A stretch of DNA of 64,000 nt from Aquimarina sp. MAR_2010_214 (GTDB lineage Bacteria > Bacteroidota > Bacteroidia > Flavobacteriales > Flavobacteriaceae). Below the pieces are notes generated by a model. It was not told where the DNA came from and did no database searches. It was given only the letters and a program-made list of their open reading frames with translations. A program made the position numbers and the translations under genes. Each line of letters opens with the position of its first letter. The first letter of the stretch is position 1. Positions 54,411 to 61,204 of this stretch are shown here, one piece after another. Location of the stretch: positions 3,286,001 through 3,350,000 of the forward strand of contig NZ_PJMS01000001.1 in assembly GCF_002846555.1 (NCBI RefSeq), given 5' to 3'.

Positions 54411-54449
54411 AAACCCCATATCCAAATGACGAAATTGAATATAGGGTTT
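54411..54449 (-). terminator. Terminator at the end of module B
   Basis: AAACCCCATAT and ATATAGGGTTT form an imperfect stem (one unpaired base per side), followed on the minus strand by TTTATG. It lies between the last gene of module B and the next minus-strand pair. Confidence 0.5.
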
Positions 54450-54495
54450 AGTTAAGTGCTTTAAAATTAATGATTTATTATGTGTATTCTGTGAA

Positions 54496-54909
54496 TTAAA
54501 TGTTAAGAGGTGATATAATTTCTGCTATCTGACTGTGATAAATAACCCTGTTCTTAATGACCCGTTTTCGCCATTCGGTATCATAAATGCTTGTCGGCTC
54601 TGGTAACATCTCTAAGAATGCTACAGGGCATCGATCTGCTATCGGCCCCATACTGTTATCCATTTCTTTGTAGAAGATATTGCCCTCCATAATATCGACT
54701 AATACGGTTAATATGAAATTGTCTCCATCTGCATCTTTCATGACCAGATAGATTGCATTACGCTCGGTTAAGTGTGTTGCTTTGTCAAACCAGAATCTCA
54801 ATATATGATAACCGTCTGTACTAAATTCTTTTTGGCAGAATTCTAATGCTTGCTCTGCTGTCCAGTCTAAATGTCTTGCTTTATTGTAAGCGAATGATGT
54901 CCATCCCAT
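54496..54909 (-). CDS. MGWT-type hypothetical protein (DUF6927-like)
   Basis: 137 residues beginning MGWTSFAYNK. The stretch FYKEMDNSMGP followed by CPVAFLEMLPEPT and WRKRV is typical of a family with an MGWT start found on phages and ICEs (resembling DUF6927). No enzymatic residues can be assigned. Last gene of module B. Confidence 0.6.
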   Translation of the reverse strand: MGWTSFAYNKARHLDWTAEQALEFCQKEFSTDGYHILRFWFDKATHLTERNAIYLVMKDADGDNFILTVLVDIMEGNIFYKEMDNSMGPIADRCPVAFLEMLPEPTSIYDTEWRKRVIKNRVIYHSQIAEIISPLNI

Positions 54910-54920
54910 GATTGTATGTT

Positions 54921-55334
54921 TTAAAGGTGAGTATTTGGTGAAATGTTTGTTTTTTGGTATTTAATCATATCAGCACGATATTTCTGATTAGCCACAAATG
55001 CTTTGATATGTTGAGGTACTTGTATTAACCCCGATGCAACGATCTGGTTAAATTGTTTCAATCCGGCTTCATGTACTTCAATTACTGCTTCCTTACTGCA
55101 ATACTGATAGGTTGTATGTAATCGTAATAAAGGCCGATTCGATGGAATAAATATATCAATGGCTGCATATCCCATTATTGCTGTGCAACGTATAGCCCCT
55201 TCCCATTTACGGGTTTCTATATGCCAGTCGCAACCAGATATATCATAGATGAAAGACATTTTTTGCCAGCCAAGCATTGCCTTGTTAACACATGCTTTAT
55301 GGTGAGTTTCTAATGGATGTTTTATTGTTTTCAT
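54921..55334 (-). CDS. Hypothetical protein, distant member of the 47032/55491 family
   Basis: 137 residues. Pattern WQKMSFIYDISGCDWHIETR, RLHTTYQ and a late KEAVIEVHEAGLKQFNQIVA matches the order in the products at 47032 and 55491 (GYDW.IST, helical end with E.H..GL..F..L). Its start overlaps the upstream gene by 4 bp. Confidence 0.55.
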   Translation of the reverse strand: MKTIKHPLETHHKACVNKAMLGWQKMSFIYDISGCDWHIETRKWEGAIRCTAIMGYAAIDIFIPSNRPLLRLHTTYQYCSKEAVIEVHEAGLKQFNQIVASGLIQVPQHIKAFVANQKYRADMIKYQKTNISPNTHL

Positions 55335-55477
55335 GATGTCAGTGTTAATAGGTTATTGATTAATTCAAAGTGCTTTCCGCATTCGCATGAGCCTCTATAT
55401 TTCTTGCTACTCACGAATATTTTAACCAGGATCATTTCTTTACCACAGTCACAGGTGGTAAATGCATTATTATACAT
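55331..55477 (-). CDS. Small protein with two Cys-x-Cys-Gly knuckles
   Basis: 48 residues from the ATG at 55477, which avoids overlap with the upstream gene; a longer frame starts at 55537. CDCGKEM and CECGKHF form a four-cysteine zinc-ribbon-like unit. It is coupled to the next gene (ATGA). Probably nucleic-acid or metal binding. Confidence 0.5.
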   Translation of the reverse strand: MYNNAFTTCDCGKEMILVKIFVSSKKYRGSCECGKHFELINNLLTLTS

Positions 55478-55490
55478 ATAGATCACTTCT

Positions 55491-55853
55491 CTATGATTGG
55501 CTGCTTTCATCATCTCTTGAGGGTATTGTTCCTGCATTCAGGAGTTCGGTAAATTTTGCTAGCCCTTTGTCGTGAATTTCTTCAATCGCATTCTGGGTAG
55601 CGCGTCGTGTTTCTTGATATAGCCTAATAGATGGGTCTTGAAAGATTATAAAACTAAAGGACTCGAAGCCGTCTTTTGTTTCCAGTTTTCCGGCTTGTGC
55701 GGTACAACTAATCTTTCCTGAATTCATCTTCAATGTGGAGATGTTCCAATCATAACCGAGAATGTTTTTCACGATCGTTTTGGCTTTCCAACCATAACCT
55801 TTGGTGTTTTTAAGGGTTGTGCTGTACTTTGGGTTTTCTTGATTTGTACTCAT
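55491..55853 (-). CDS. Hypothetical protein, module B paralogue of 47032
   Basis: 120 residues. WKAKTIVKNILGYDWNIST, FIIFQDPSIRLYQ and a helical end (QNAIEEIHDKGLAKFTELL) match the module A protein clearly. Unlike it, the leader has no SD sequence. Instead, structured element B1 lies 52 nt upstream of the start. Confidence 0.65.
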   Translation of the reverse strand: MSTNQENPKYSTTLKNTKGYGWKAKTIVKNILGYDWNISTLKMNSGKISCTAQAGKLETKDGFESFSFIIFQDPSIRLYQETRRATQNAIEEIHDKGLAKFTELLNAGTIPSRDDESSQS

Positions 55854-55904
55854 AATTCTAAAATTTAATGGTGAATAATGCTGTTTTATTTGCCATTCAC
55901 CTGC

Positions 55905-55961
55905 AAGGGCCTGTCTTCAATAAGCAATGACGTAGGAAATTGTGTTTGGAGAAATGCCCTT
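55905..55961 (-). ncRNA. Structured element family B, copy 1 (5' leader)
   Basis: Outer stem AAGGGC/GCCCTT (55905-55910, 55956-55961), a 3x3 internal loop, inner stem TCTTCAA/TTGGAGA (55914-55920, 55946-55952) and a 25-nt loop starting TAAG and ending GTGT. Copy 2 at 57207-57275 has the same plan with different stem bases. Both lie about 50 nt before a minus-strand start, so this is probably a regulatory leader RNA. A further hairpin TTAGC/GCTAA (55961-55971) is present only here. Confidence 0.6.
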
Positions 55962-56126
55962 AGCTTCGCTAAGACAAACAGCATGTGTGAGCCTGTTAAG
56001 TCTATGACTTCAATGTGGATAGAAAAATAAATGAATATGAGAATTTGGTTATATTACGGGTTTACCGTAGTTTCGTTTTCGTCAAAATGGCACACATAGA
56101 GGTTAAACTCTCACATAAACGCAAAC

Positions 56127-56157
56127 AAAAGATGCAGCTATAAACTGCATCTTTTTT
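56127..56157. terminator. Bidirectional terminator after 56173
   Basis: AAAAGATGCAG and CTGCATCTTTT pair around CTATAAA, with T-rich flank. It lies 16 bp beyond the stop of the minus-strand gene at 56173. Confidence 0.7.
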
Positions 56158-56172
56158 GTTTTTTTAATGTGG

Positions 56173-56670
56173 TTAGTGGAAGATGAGTGCCGTTTGGTAG
56201 CATGGTCTACTCTCGTAGCACTCGGTATATTTTTCACGAAGCATGACACGGATGAGCTCACGTTCACTCTTTGAGACGTGTTTATCATCCGATAAAAAAT
56301 TATACTCTAACACCATATCAATATTACTGCACCATGGATATTCATCAATGAAGTAACCATATTTGGTAAATATGCGATTGCCATTATTGGCATCTGACAT
56401 TTCTTGCTTGGTTTGCTGACGGATATAGACCAAATGTGTTTTGCGAAGAATCCATTGCAGACTTTTCATGGGATTATGGTTCGCATTCTCATAGATGATC
56501 ACCAGTTCATGTTTACGCATCACTTTTGGGGTTAGCTTGGCAAACCCGTAATAGACCTGTAAGCGTTTGGGGTTGCCTTTTGCTATCATGGTCGGTCTAT
56601 TTAACGGGCTGTTTAGCATGGCTTCAAGCTGCCGATCCCACTCTGCATGTAAGATGGCTTTATCGGTCAT
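56173..56670 (-). CDS. Hypothetical cytosolic protein of module B
   Basis: 165 residues. Patterns PKRLQVYYGFAKLTPKVMRK and MKSLQWILRKTHLVYIRQQT suggest an alpha/beta fold; no family recognised. The start overlaps the J-domain gene by 11 bp, so the two are coupled. Confidence 0.55.
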   Translation of the reverse strand: MTDKAILHAEWDRQLEAMLNSPLNRPTMIAKGNPKRLQVYYGFAKLTPKVMRKHELVIIYENANHNPMKSLQWILRKTHLVYIRQQTKQEMSDANNGNRIFTKYGYFIDEYPWCSNIDMVLEYNFLSDDKHVSKSERELIRVMLREKYTECYESRPCYQTALIFH

Positions 56671-57160
56671 AGCTTTTCAGTGTGTTTGGATGGGACGCTT
56701 TCTTATTGTCGGGTCGCACCGAACCATATTTCGCACGAATGTCACCCAGTGATTTCTTACCTCTAGATTTACTTCTATATTCTTCAGGACGGAAATACCA
56801 TGCTTTTTTCTTAGAAGCCCACCAGAAACCAGATTCATTGAGCAAGGTTTTATGTACTTTAGTGTTTCCTGTAACCCATATCCATGCTCCACATATTTCA
56901 ATGATAAGATCGGGTAGATGGATAATGGCATTGAGCGCAGCACTTAACGCATTGCCGTAATCGCTTTGTTCTCCTTTGCTTTCTCCACTATGATTTTTGA
57001 GCACCTCATAGGCTTCATTGACCATTTTCATCAATTCCTCGCCTGCCGGATTGATATCGGGATGGTATTTTTTACAGGCTTCCCGAAAAGCAGATTTCAC
57101 AATTTTTGGATTAATCTCTCCTGTTATGCCTAGTATTTTGGCTGCATCGTACACATTCAT
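56660..57160 (-). CDS. J-domain protein, module B copy
   Basis: 166 residues. J-domain with HPD at 33-35 (KKYHPDINPAGEE), then EICGAWIWVTGNT, KKKAWYFRPEE and KSRGKKSLGDIRAKYGS, matching the module A product over its length. No SD sequence; instead structured element B2 lies 47 nt upstream of the start. First gene of module B. Confidence 0.85.
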   Translation of the reverse strand: MNVYDAAKILGITGEINPKIVKSAFREACKKYHPDINPAGEELMKMVNEAYEVLKNHSGESKGEQSDYGNALSAALNAIIHLPDLIIEICGAWIWVTGNTKVHKTLLNESGFWWASKKKAWYFRPEEYRSKSRGKKSLGDIRAKYGSVRPDNKKASHPNTLKSYDR

Positions 57161-57206
57161 TGTTTTGGATTTTAAAGGTTCATAATGTGATTTAATGCAT
57201 CCCTCA

Positions 57207-57275
57207 AAAGCCTTGCATCCAATAAGACTATGTAGAAAACAGAATAGAGGTAGAGGTGTTTGGATGTCAGGCTTT
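57207..57275 (-). ncRNA. Structured element family B, copy 2 (5' leader)
   Basis: AAAGCC, TTG, CATCCAA on one side and TTGGATG, TCA, GGCTTT on the other: a 6-bp outer stem, 3x3 internal loop and 7-bp inner stem, as in copy 1 but with different bases. The loop also starts TAAG, contains TGTAG.AAA and ends GTGT. It lies in the leader of the J-domain gene. Confidence 0.6.
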
Positions 57276-57361
57276 AATTTTGCAGACTAAAACGCATGTT
57301 GAAACCGTCACACATAAAAAATGCGCTCCGCGCGGGATTGGCAAAAGAAAAATGAAAGAGG

Positions 57362-57595
57362 TTAGTCTATTGTTTCCGGTAAGTATTTATTAAGCAAATG
57401 ACTGGTTCTAAAAGCCTTGATGTAAACCACATCGTCACTATAGCCCGTAAAATGAATCTCTACATAAAATCTCTCAATGGCAAAGAGAATATAGCGTTCC
57501 TGATCTTCCATGAAGCTATCAACAAACGTACCTTGTGAAAATACCACTTTATACTGATTGGACTCGGGGAGTAGATTGAATGCTTCGAGTGTCAT
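57362..57595 (-). CDS. Small hypothetical protein with XRE partner
   Basis: 77 residues, soluble, aromatic-rich (RYILFAIERFYVEIHFTGYS). It follows the XRE gene by 12 bp. Could be a small effector or toxin partner of the XRE protein, but no RelE/HipA-type motif is seen. Confidence 0.5.
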   Translation of the reverse strand: MTLEAFNLLPESNQYKVVFSQGTFVDSFMEDQERYILFAIERFYVEIHFTGYSDDVVYIKAFRTSHLLNKYLPETID

Positions 57596-57607
57596 TGGCT
57601 AAAGAGT

Positions 57608-57838
57608 TTATTCAATATCTTTTAGCAATTCAGAGAGGGTGATATGGTGAATATCGGCAATCATGAACAATGTGTCGATGGTGTAGTTGAGTCCTTCTTC
57701 CCATCGCCAGACACTCTTATTTTCGAGATTATGTTCTATAGCAAACTTGGAATAACTGCTATAACCCGCAGAGATACGCAATTCTTTAATACGTTTTCCA
57801 ATGGCTTGATGTCGTTGTATTTCGTTCTTAGAACTCAT
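57608..57838 (-). CDS. Small XRE-type HTH protein
   Basis: 76 residues. HTH pattern IGKRIKELRISAGYSSYSKF, then NLENKSVWRWEEGLNYTID; almost the entire protein is the DNA-binding domain. First gene of a two-gene unit. Confidence 0.75.
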   Translation of the reverse strand: MSSKNEIQRHQAIGKRIKELRISAGYSSYSKFAIEHNLENKSVWRWEEGLNYTIDTLFMIADIHHITLSELLKDIE

Positions 57839-57936
57839 TCCACAAAAATCCAGTTAAATACGGAAAAACCGTACGTCACGAAAGCCGATTTTTAGTATCT
57901 TGTACTTGCCTTATATAGATTTAATTCCATCTGCTT

Positions 57937-58152
57937 ATGGATAAACACAACGATGAACGATATTACCAATTCACATTGGATGTACTCAAAGCATTGCATT
58001 TGAATGCTACCACATTTTTTGATGATCTGGCACAGGACGCTCCTTATGAGGTACAAATATATGTATGGATGGATAAATTATACAAGCAGGGTAAATCAGC
58101 TGATGAAGCCATAGAGCTGATTCATCGTGTAAGACGATTCTATATACTTTAA
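57937..58152 (+). CDS. Small helical protein, N-terminal half equivalent of the 18.7 kb gene
   Basis: 71 residues. QIYVWMDKLYKQG and DEAIELIHRVRRF match the first half of the 178-residue product at 18748-19284. The second half is encoded by the next gene, 15 bp downstream. Confidence 0.6.
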   Translation: MDKHNDERYYQFTLDVLKALHLNATTFFDDLAQDAPYEVQIYVWMDKLYKQGKSADEAIELIHRVRRFYIL

Positions 58153-58167
58153 TTACGACATATTATT

Positions 58168-58383
58168 ATGATACGACGCTACCATGAATTAAATGAAGAA
58201 GAAAAGCAGATTGCCATCACACGGCTTGCATCCCGTGTAAAAACCACTGAATGTAACATGCTGGATGTACTCAATCATATGAACCCATTACTGACGATTC
58301 GAGGAGGTAAAGTGGTGATGTTCCGTGAGGCTATGAGTCTATTAACCAAAAAGATACAAGCATACCAAGCTGATACATTGTAA
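58168..58383 (+). CDS. Small helical protein, C-terminal half equivalent of the 18.7 kb gene
   Basis: 71 residues. LNEEEKQIAITRLASRV and GGKVVMFREAMSLLTKK match the second half of the 18748-19284 product (SSNKKQIVQQKIAEKF, RGIFTATLLRFKDS). Possible partner of the preceding small protein. Confidence 0.6.
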   Translation: MIRRYHELNEEEKQIAITRLASRVKTTECNMLDVLNHMNPLLTIRGGKVVMFREAMSLLTKKIQAYQADTL

Positions 58384-58468
58384 CAAAGTGCGTTTCTGTA
58401 TCAAATCTACCAACCCCATCCTTCAGACATACTCTTATTTTTTTATTGTTAATAAAATATGTGCCGTG

Positions 58469-58804
58469 ATGAATTTGGAATTATTCCAAAACCGTAATTT
58501 TGTTACTGGAAAAACTCCATATATGAAAACACAAGAGAATGATTATGGGGATCGTTTGTTTATAGAAAGGCTGGTAGAAAAAAGCTATACAAGCGGTCAA
58601 TATATCCGTGTGACGGATTCAGGAACTAATGTTGCCCTGTTATCGCATGGTGTGTATACGGTTAATAGTGAAATTCAAAAAAGAAATCTTCGGACATTAA
58701 AAGCTATCTTTTATGGACTTGCCATGAAATATAAATCCTATGAGTTCTGTAGCACTCATTATTCTTTTTACAAAGGAAAATGGCATCAACAGGATATGAC
58801 CTAG
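58469..58804 (+). CDS. Small hypothetical protein
   Basis: 111 residues from the ATG at 58469; the longer frame starts with an unlikely hydrophobic stretch. DYGDRLFIERLVEKSYTSGQ and YEFCSTHYSFYKGKWHQQD; no family recognised. Overlaps the convergent gene by 4 bp. Confidence 0.45.
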   Translation: MNLELFQNRNFVTGKTPYMKTQENDYGDRLFIERLVEKSYTSGQYIRVTDSGTNVALLSHGVYTVNSEIQKRNLRTLKAIFYGLAMKYKSYEFCSTHYSFYKGKWHQQDMT

Positions 58805-59061
58805 CGATCTATATCCATTCCTCGGTCAATGTCTTTATCTTGTGATTGGCTTGGTGGTGCGTGTGTAAAATCACGAAGTCGATCTTTTACTTCATCAAGG
58901 TAGGCTTCTCGGCCGTCATTAAAGGTTTGGAGATATATATTATGCACATGAGGGGTTTCCGAAATCTTATTGGCTAATTCCGGTTTGAAGCGTTGCAAGT
59001 AATACCCATCATTGAACGCTTTGGCATACAGTTCTTCTTCTTTTTTCTCTAAGTCATCCAT
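58801..59061 (-). CDS. Hypothetical protein related to the 34.2 kb product
   Basis: 86 residues. FNDGYYLQRFKPE and FNDGREAYLDEVKDRL are two related segments, and the end reads RGMDIDR. The product at 34203-34580 has similar repeats and ends GMDI. Lies 12 bp after an excisionase-like gene. Confidence 0.5.
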   Translation of the reverse strand: MDDLEKKEEELYAKAFNDGYYLQRFKPELANKISETPHVHNIYLQTFNDGREAYLDEVKDRLRDFTHAPPSQSQDKDIDRGMDIDR

Positions 59062-59073
59062 TACTGAAAGAGT

Positions 59074-59352
59074 TTATAATGCGCGTTTTCTGTGTTTCTC
59101 TAGATATGCTTCTATTGAAGCAGAATCATAGAGTATGATTTTACGTGAGGGTTGTGTGAACTCAATATCTAAATTATCACGTAATTTTTGCATCGTTGTA
59201 TCACTACTCACGCCTAATCTTCTCATCGCTTCGTCGGGAGAAATCCATTTGTCTTCTTTTATATCGTGAGTCGCTTTAACGTGCTCAACGACTTCATCTA
59301 CCAACATAAAGAGGGCTTCTGATTGTAGACATATGACTTTCATTGTATCCAT
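59074..59352 (-). CDS. Excisionase/HTH_17-like DNA-binding protein
   Basis: 92 residues. WISPDEAMRRLGVSSDTTMQ, then KLRDNLDIEFTQPSRKIILY and SIEAYLEKHRKRAL is the MerR-like winged HTH used by excisionases and small regulators of Bacteroidota ICEs. Near the tRNA end of the element such a protein would fit control of excision, although no integrase gene is adjacent. Confidence 0.7.
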   Translation of the reverse strand: MDTMKVICLQSEALFMLVDEVVEHVKATHDIKEDKWISPDEAMRRLGVSSDTTMQKLRDNLDIEFTQPSRKIILYDSASIEAYLEKHRKRAL

Positions 59353-59436
59353 ATCAGGGAAGTAACAAAAGACGTGCCATACTGATAATGAGTAGAGTAT
59401 AAAATGTTAGGTGGCTTTATGTGGTCTTATATGGAA

Positions 59437-59472
59437 CAAAAAAAACCCTCACAGCAACATGAAGGGATTACT
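59437..59472 (-). terminator. Terminator after ardB
   Basis: On the minus strand CCCTTCA and TGAGGG pair with one bulged base around TGTTGCTG, followed by a run of T. It lies directly after the stop of the antirestriction gene. Confidence 0.6.
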
Positions 59473-59480
59473 TGAAGTGA

Positions 59481-59918
59481 TTAGTCGATAAAACGAAAGA
59501 TTTCAGCACTCTCTGGATGAATCTTGGCATAGTCTCTCAAATGGTGGTAGGCATCAATATGCGCCTCTATCTCTAGTTTGTTAGCAATATCACCTAGAGC
59601 ATAGAGGTTAACGCCGATACTTGCTGCATCAGGACTCATTTTGCCTTGGTAGAAGTTAGATGGTTGTTCTATGTCGAGCATCTTATCGTGACGTAACGAC
59701 ATATAAAATCCACCATTGGATAACGTATAAACAAGCCAGTGCCCTCCGTTGTATGATGAACAATAGGCTCTCAGATAGCGATATACCCTCCCCTCAAAAT
59801 ACATGGAGTGCTTGCCAAATCGCTGATACAAAAACTCCATTTCTTCGTTATCAGGGCATAATGTGCGTTTAAGGTGATCGTTACCTTCAAACTTTTCTAT
59901 AATTTCTGCTGCTGCCAT
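59481..59918 (-). CDS. ardB: ArdB/KlcA-family antirestriction protein
   Basis: 145 residues, full family length. FLYQRFGKHSMYFEGRVYRY, then SYNGGHWLVYTLSNGGFYM, SPDAASIGVNLYAL and a C-terminal YHHLRDYAKIHPESAEIFRF are all hallmark stretches of ArdB/KlcA. These proteins protect incoming conjugative DNA from type I restriction in the recipient. It stands near the element end with its own terminator. Confidence 0.9.
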   Translation of the reverse strand: MAAAEIIEKFEGNDHLKRTLCPDNEEMEFLYQRFGKHSMYFEGRVYRYLRAYCSSYNGGHWLVYTLSNGGFYMSLRHDKMLDIEQPSNFYQGKMSPDAASIGVNLYALGDIANKLEIEAHIDAYHHLRDYAKIHPESAEIFRFID

Positions 59919-59941
59919 ATTAGTTACGTATTAAATGAAAC

Positions 59942-59976
59942 AAAAAAATCCCCTCACTGGCTAGCGAGAGGATTTG
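59942..59976 (-). terminator. Terminator after the 59994 gene
   Basis: AATCCTCTC and GAGGGGATT pair over 9 bp (one G-T) around a 10-nt loop, followed by TTTTTTG on the minus strand. It separates this gene from ardB. Confidence 0.65.
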
Positions 59977-59993
59977 AATAGTTCCCATGATTA

Positions 59994-60431
59994 TTACAGT
60001 GTAAAAGCTTTTAATTCATTTTCTACATTCTGCTTCTTGCCTTTAATGTATGCTTCAGCACCATCAGCAATATTTCTAATCAGGTTAATATCTCCTGTAG
60101 TAAAGCTCTTTCCAGCATCATCTACAATCGTGATCTTACAAGATTCACTGCTATTATACTTGAACTCTGATAGATTACTAAGTGTCGCAGTGGCTCGCTT
60201 ATGTCGATCCGTTAATCCTTTGAGCTTTTCGACTTGCAGGATACGATCTTCAATACTTACTACTGGTTCTGCACCTACGGCTTGTTTTGCCAAATCTTTG
60301 GTCACATCACTACCATTGCTTTTTGTTGGAGGCTCTGGCTTGATGATTTTTGGAGCTGGTACCGGCTTTTTGTTTGTTTCTCCAGGTTTCTTGTCAATTC
60401 CATTCTTTTTTGCATTTGCTGTTACTGCCAT
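59994..60431 (-). CDS. Hypothetical protein with Pro/Lys-rich N-terminus
   Basis: 145 residues. The first 45 are a disordered K/P-rich linker (KKPVPAPKIIKPEPPTKS). A small folded domain follows (ILQVEKLKGLTDRHKRATAT, then CKITIVDDAGKSFTTGDINL). Similar tails occur in proteins next to element ends in Bacteroidota, but no function is known. A large structured region lies 58 bp upstream of its start. Confidence 0.55.
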   Translation of the reverse strand: MAVTANAKKNGIDKKPGETNKKPVPAPKIIKPEPPTKSNGSDVTKDLAKQAVGAEPVVSIEDRILQVEKLKGLTDRHKRATATLSNLSEFKYNSSESCKITIVDDAGKSFTTGDINLIRNIADGAEAYIKGKKQNVENELKAFTL

Positions 60432-60488
60432 AATTTCTAATGATTTTAATTAAACAATATTTCATTGTTCAGTATCATCTGGCTAGGA

Positions 60489-60637
60489 CGCTCACTGAAC
60501 ATGCCAGCAAATGCCGCAGCGGAGGGAAAGGCAAGGCAACGCGCCCTCACCTCACGAAACAAAAATCATAAGCGTTCTTTAGCCCGCCTTGCAACAGCGT
60601 AAAGGCGAACGGCTATATTTGCAATGGTCAGTGAGTG
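60489..60637. other. Large nested stem structure near the element end
   Basis: CTCACTGA (60491-60498) pairs with TCAGTGAG (60628-60635), CAT with ATG, GCAAATGCC (60507-60515) with GGC...ATTTGC (60611-60622), and GCAAGGC (60531-60537) with GCCTTGC (60586-60592). All are perfectly nested over 149 nt. This is too ordered to be chance and suggests a structured RNA, or folded single-stranded DNA during transfer. Confidence 0.5.
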
Positions 60638-60862
60638 GAATAGACAGTGTTTGTAATTATTATGATTATAAATTTATGGATGAGAAAGAAGAGTAGAGAA
60701 GTGGGTAAAAAAAATGAAAGGTATAAATTCTATAGAAAATCCTCTGTTATCCCAATGAAGAATACATAAAATGTTCAGCAATTATTGATATTTGTGTGAA
60801 GTGAGAAGAGATTATTCGGGAGCATTCGTCGAAAATCGAATAGAATGAGAATAAATAGTGTT

Positions 60863-60884
60863 TGTTTTAGGTATGTTTTAGGTA
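60863..60884. repeat. Two tandem 11-mers beside the tRNA terminator
   Basis: TGTTTTAGGTA occurs twice in direct tandem, 49 bp from the tRNA 3' end. Arm-type binding sites of tyrosine integrases and excisionases often look like this. A role in recombination is inference. Confidence 0.4.
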
Positions 60885-60886
60885 AA

Positions 60887-60918
60887 TAAAAAAAGCCGAC
60901 TCGTTAAAGTCAGCTTTT
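60887..60918 (-). terminator. Terminator of tRNA-Met
   Basis: On the minus strand AGCTGAC and GTCGGCT pair around TTTAACGA, followed by TTTTTTT. It begins 18 bp after the tRNA 3' end. Confidence 0.75.
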
Positions 60919-60932
60919 CTTTGTTATTCTTG

Positions 60933-61006
60933 TAGCGAGAGGGGGGCACGATCCCCCGACCTCCGGGTTATGAATCCGACGCTCTAACCAACTGAGCTAC
61001 CTCGCC
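60933..61006 (-). tRNA. tRNA-Met (CAT), elongator
   Basis: 74 nt on the minus strand with GGCGAGG acceptor start, D-loop AGTTGGTTA, anticodon loop TTCATAA (CAT) and a T-arm with GATCGTGCC in place of the usual TTCGAAT-like loop; CCA is not encoded. The sequence around the anticodon (TCGGATTCATAACCCGG) matches usual elongator tRNA-Met genes. Its 3' end faces the accessory region, making it the likely integration target. Confidence 0.9.
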
Positions 61007-61089
61007 ATATTCCTTATTTTAGTGTAAAAAAACCGTTTAAAACCGCTTATTTTTATAGAATACTTTTTGTCGTACTCCTAAGGAGGGTG

Positions 61090-61119
61090 CAAATATAAAA
61101 ACAAAATAGATTGACGCAA
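61090..61119 (-). promoter_or_regulatory. Promoter of tRNA-Met
   Basis: On the minus strand TTG, 19 bp, TATATTTG: an exact match to the Bacteroidota primary sigma consensus, 84 bp upstream of the tRNA. Confidence 0.75.
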
Positions 61120-61204
61120 ACAATAATGCATAATTAATTTTTTTTTCAATGTACTTTTATAGTCGATAATTAATCTATATATTGGCTTACCAACAATTAA
61201 TGAT

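Larger units (their letters stand above)
55854..56172. other. Intergenic region upstream of 55853
   Basis: Besides structured element B1 it holds a terminator hairpin at 56127-56157 and A/T-rich DNA from 56020 to 56080. No supported small gene. Confidence 0.4.
1..60932. mobile_element. Accessory region, probably part of an ICE abutting tRNA-Met
   Basis: A coupling ATPase, a MobF-type relaxase with an oriT-like hairpin, ParB-like protein, SSB, ArdB antirestriction protein, methylase-like protein and excisionase-like HTH gene occur together with defence and toxin cargo. This mix is typical of conjugative elements. The right limit is set by the 3' end of a tRNA-Met gene, a common target of tyrosine integrases, after which conserved core genes follow. 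No integrase, no VirB4-type ATPase and no second copy of the tRNA end is visible, so the left limit lies outside the window. A conjugative plasmid or several nested elements are alternatives. Confidence 0.7.
60432..60932. other. Non-coding element end next to tRNA-Met
   Basis: 501 bp with no gene. It holds the nested structure at 60489-60637, two tandem 11-mers at 60863-60884 and the tRNA terminator. The attachment site of the element should be at its right end. Confidence 0.5.

Noticed and set aside
59074..60932. Integrase gene next to the tRNA
   Set aside because: All frames between the HTH gene and the tRNA were considered; none carries the tyrosine or serine recombinase motifs.
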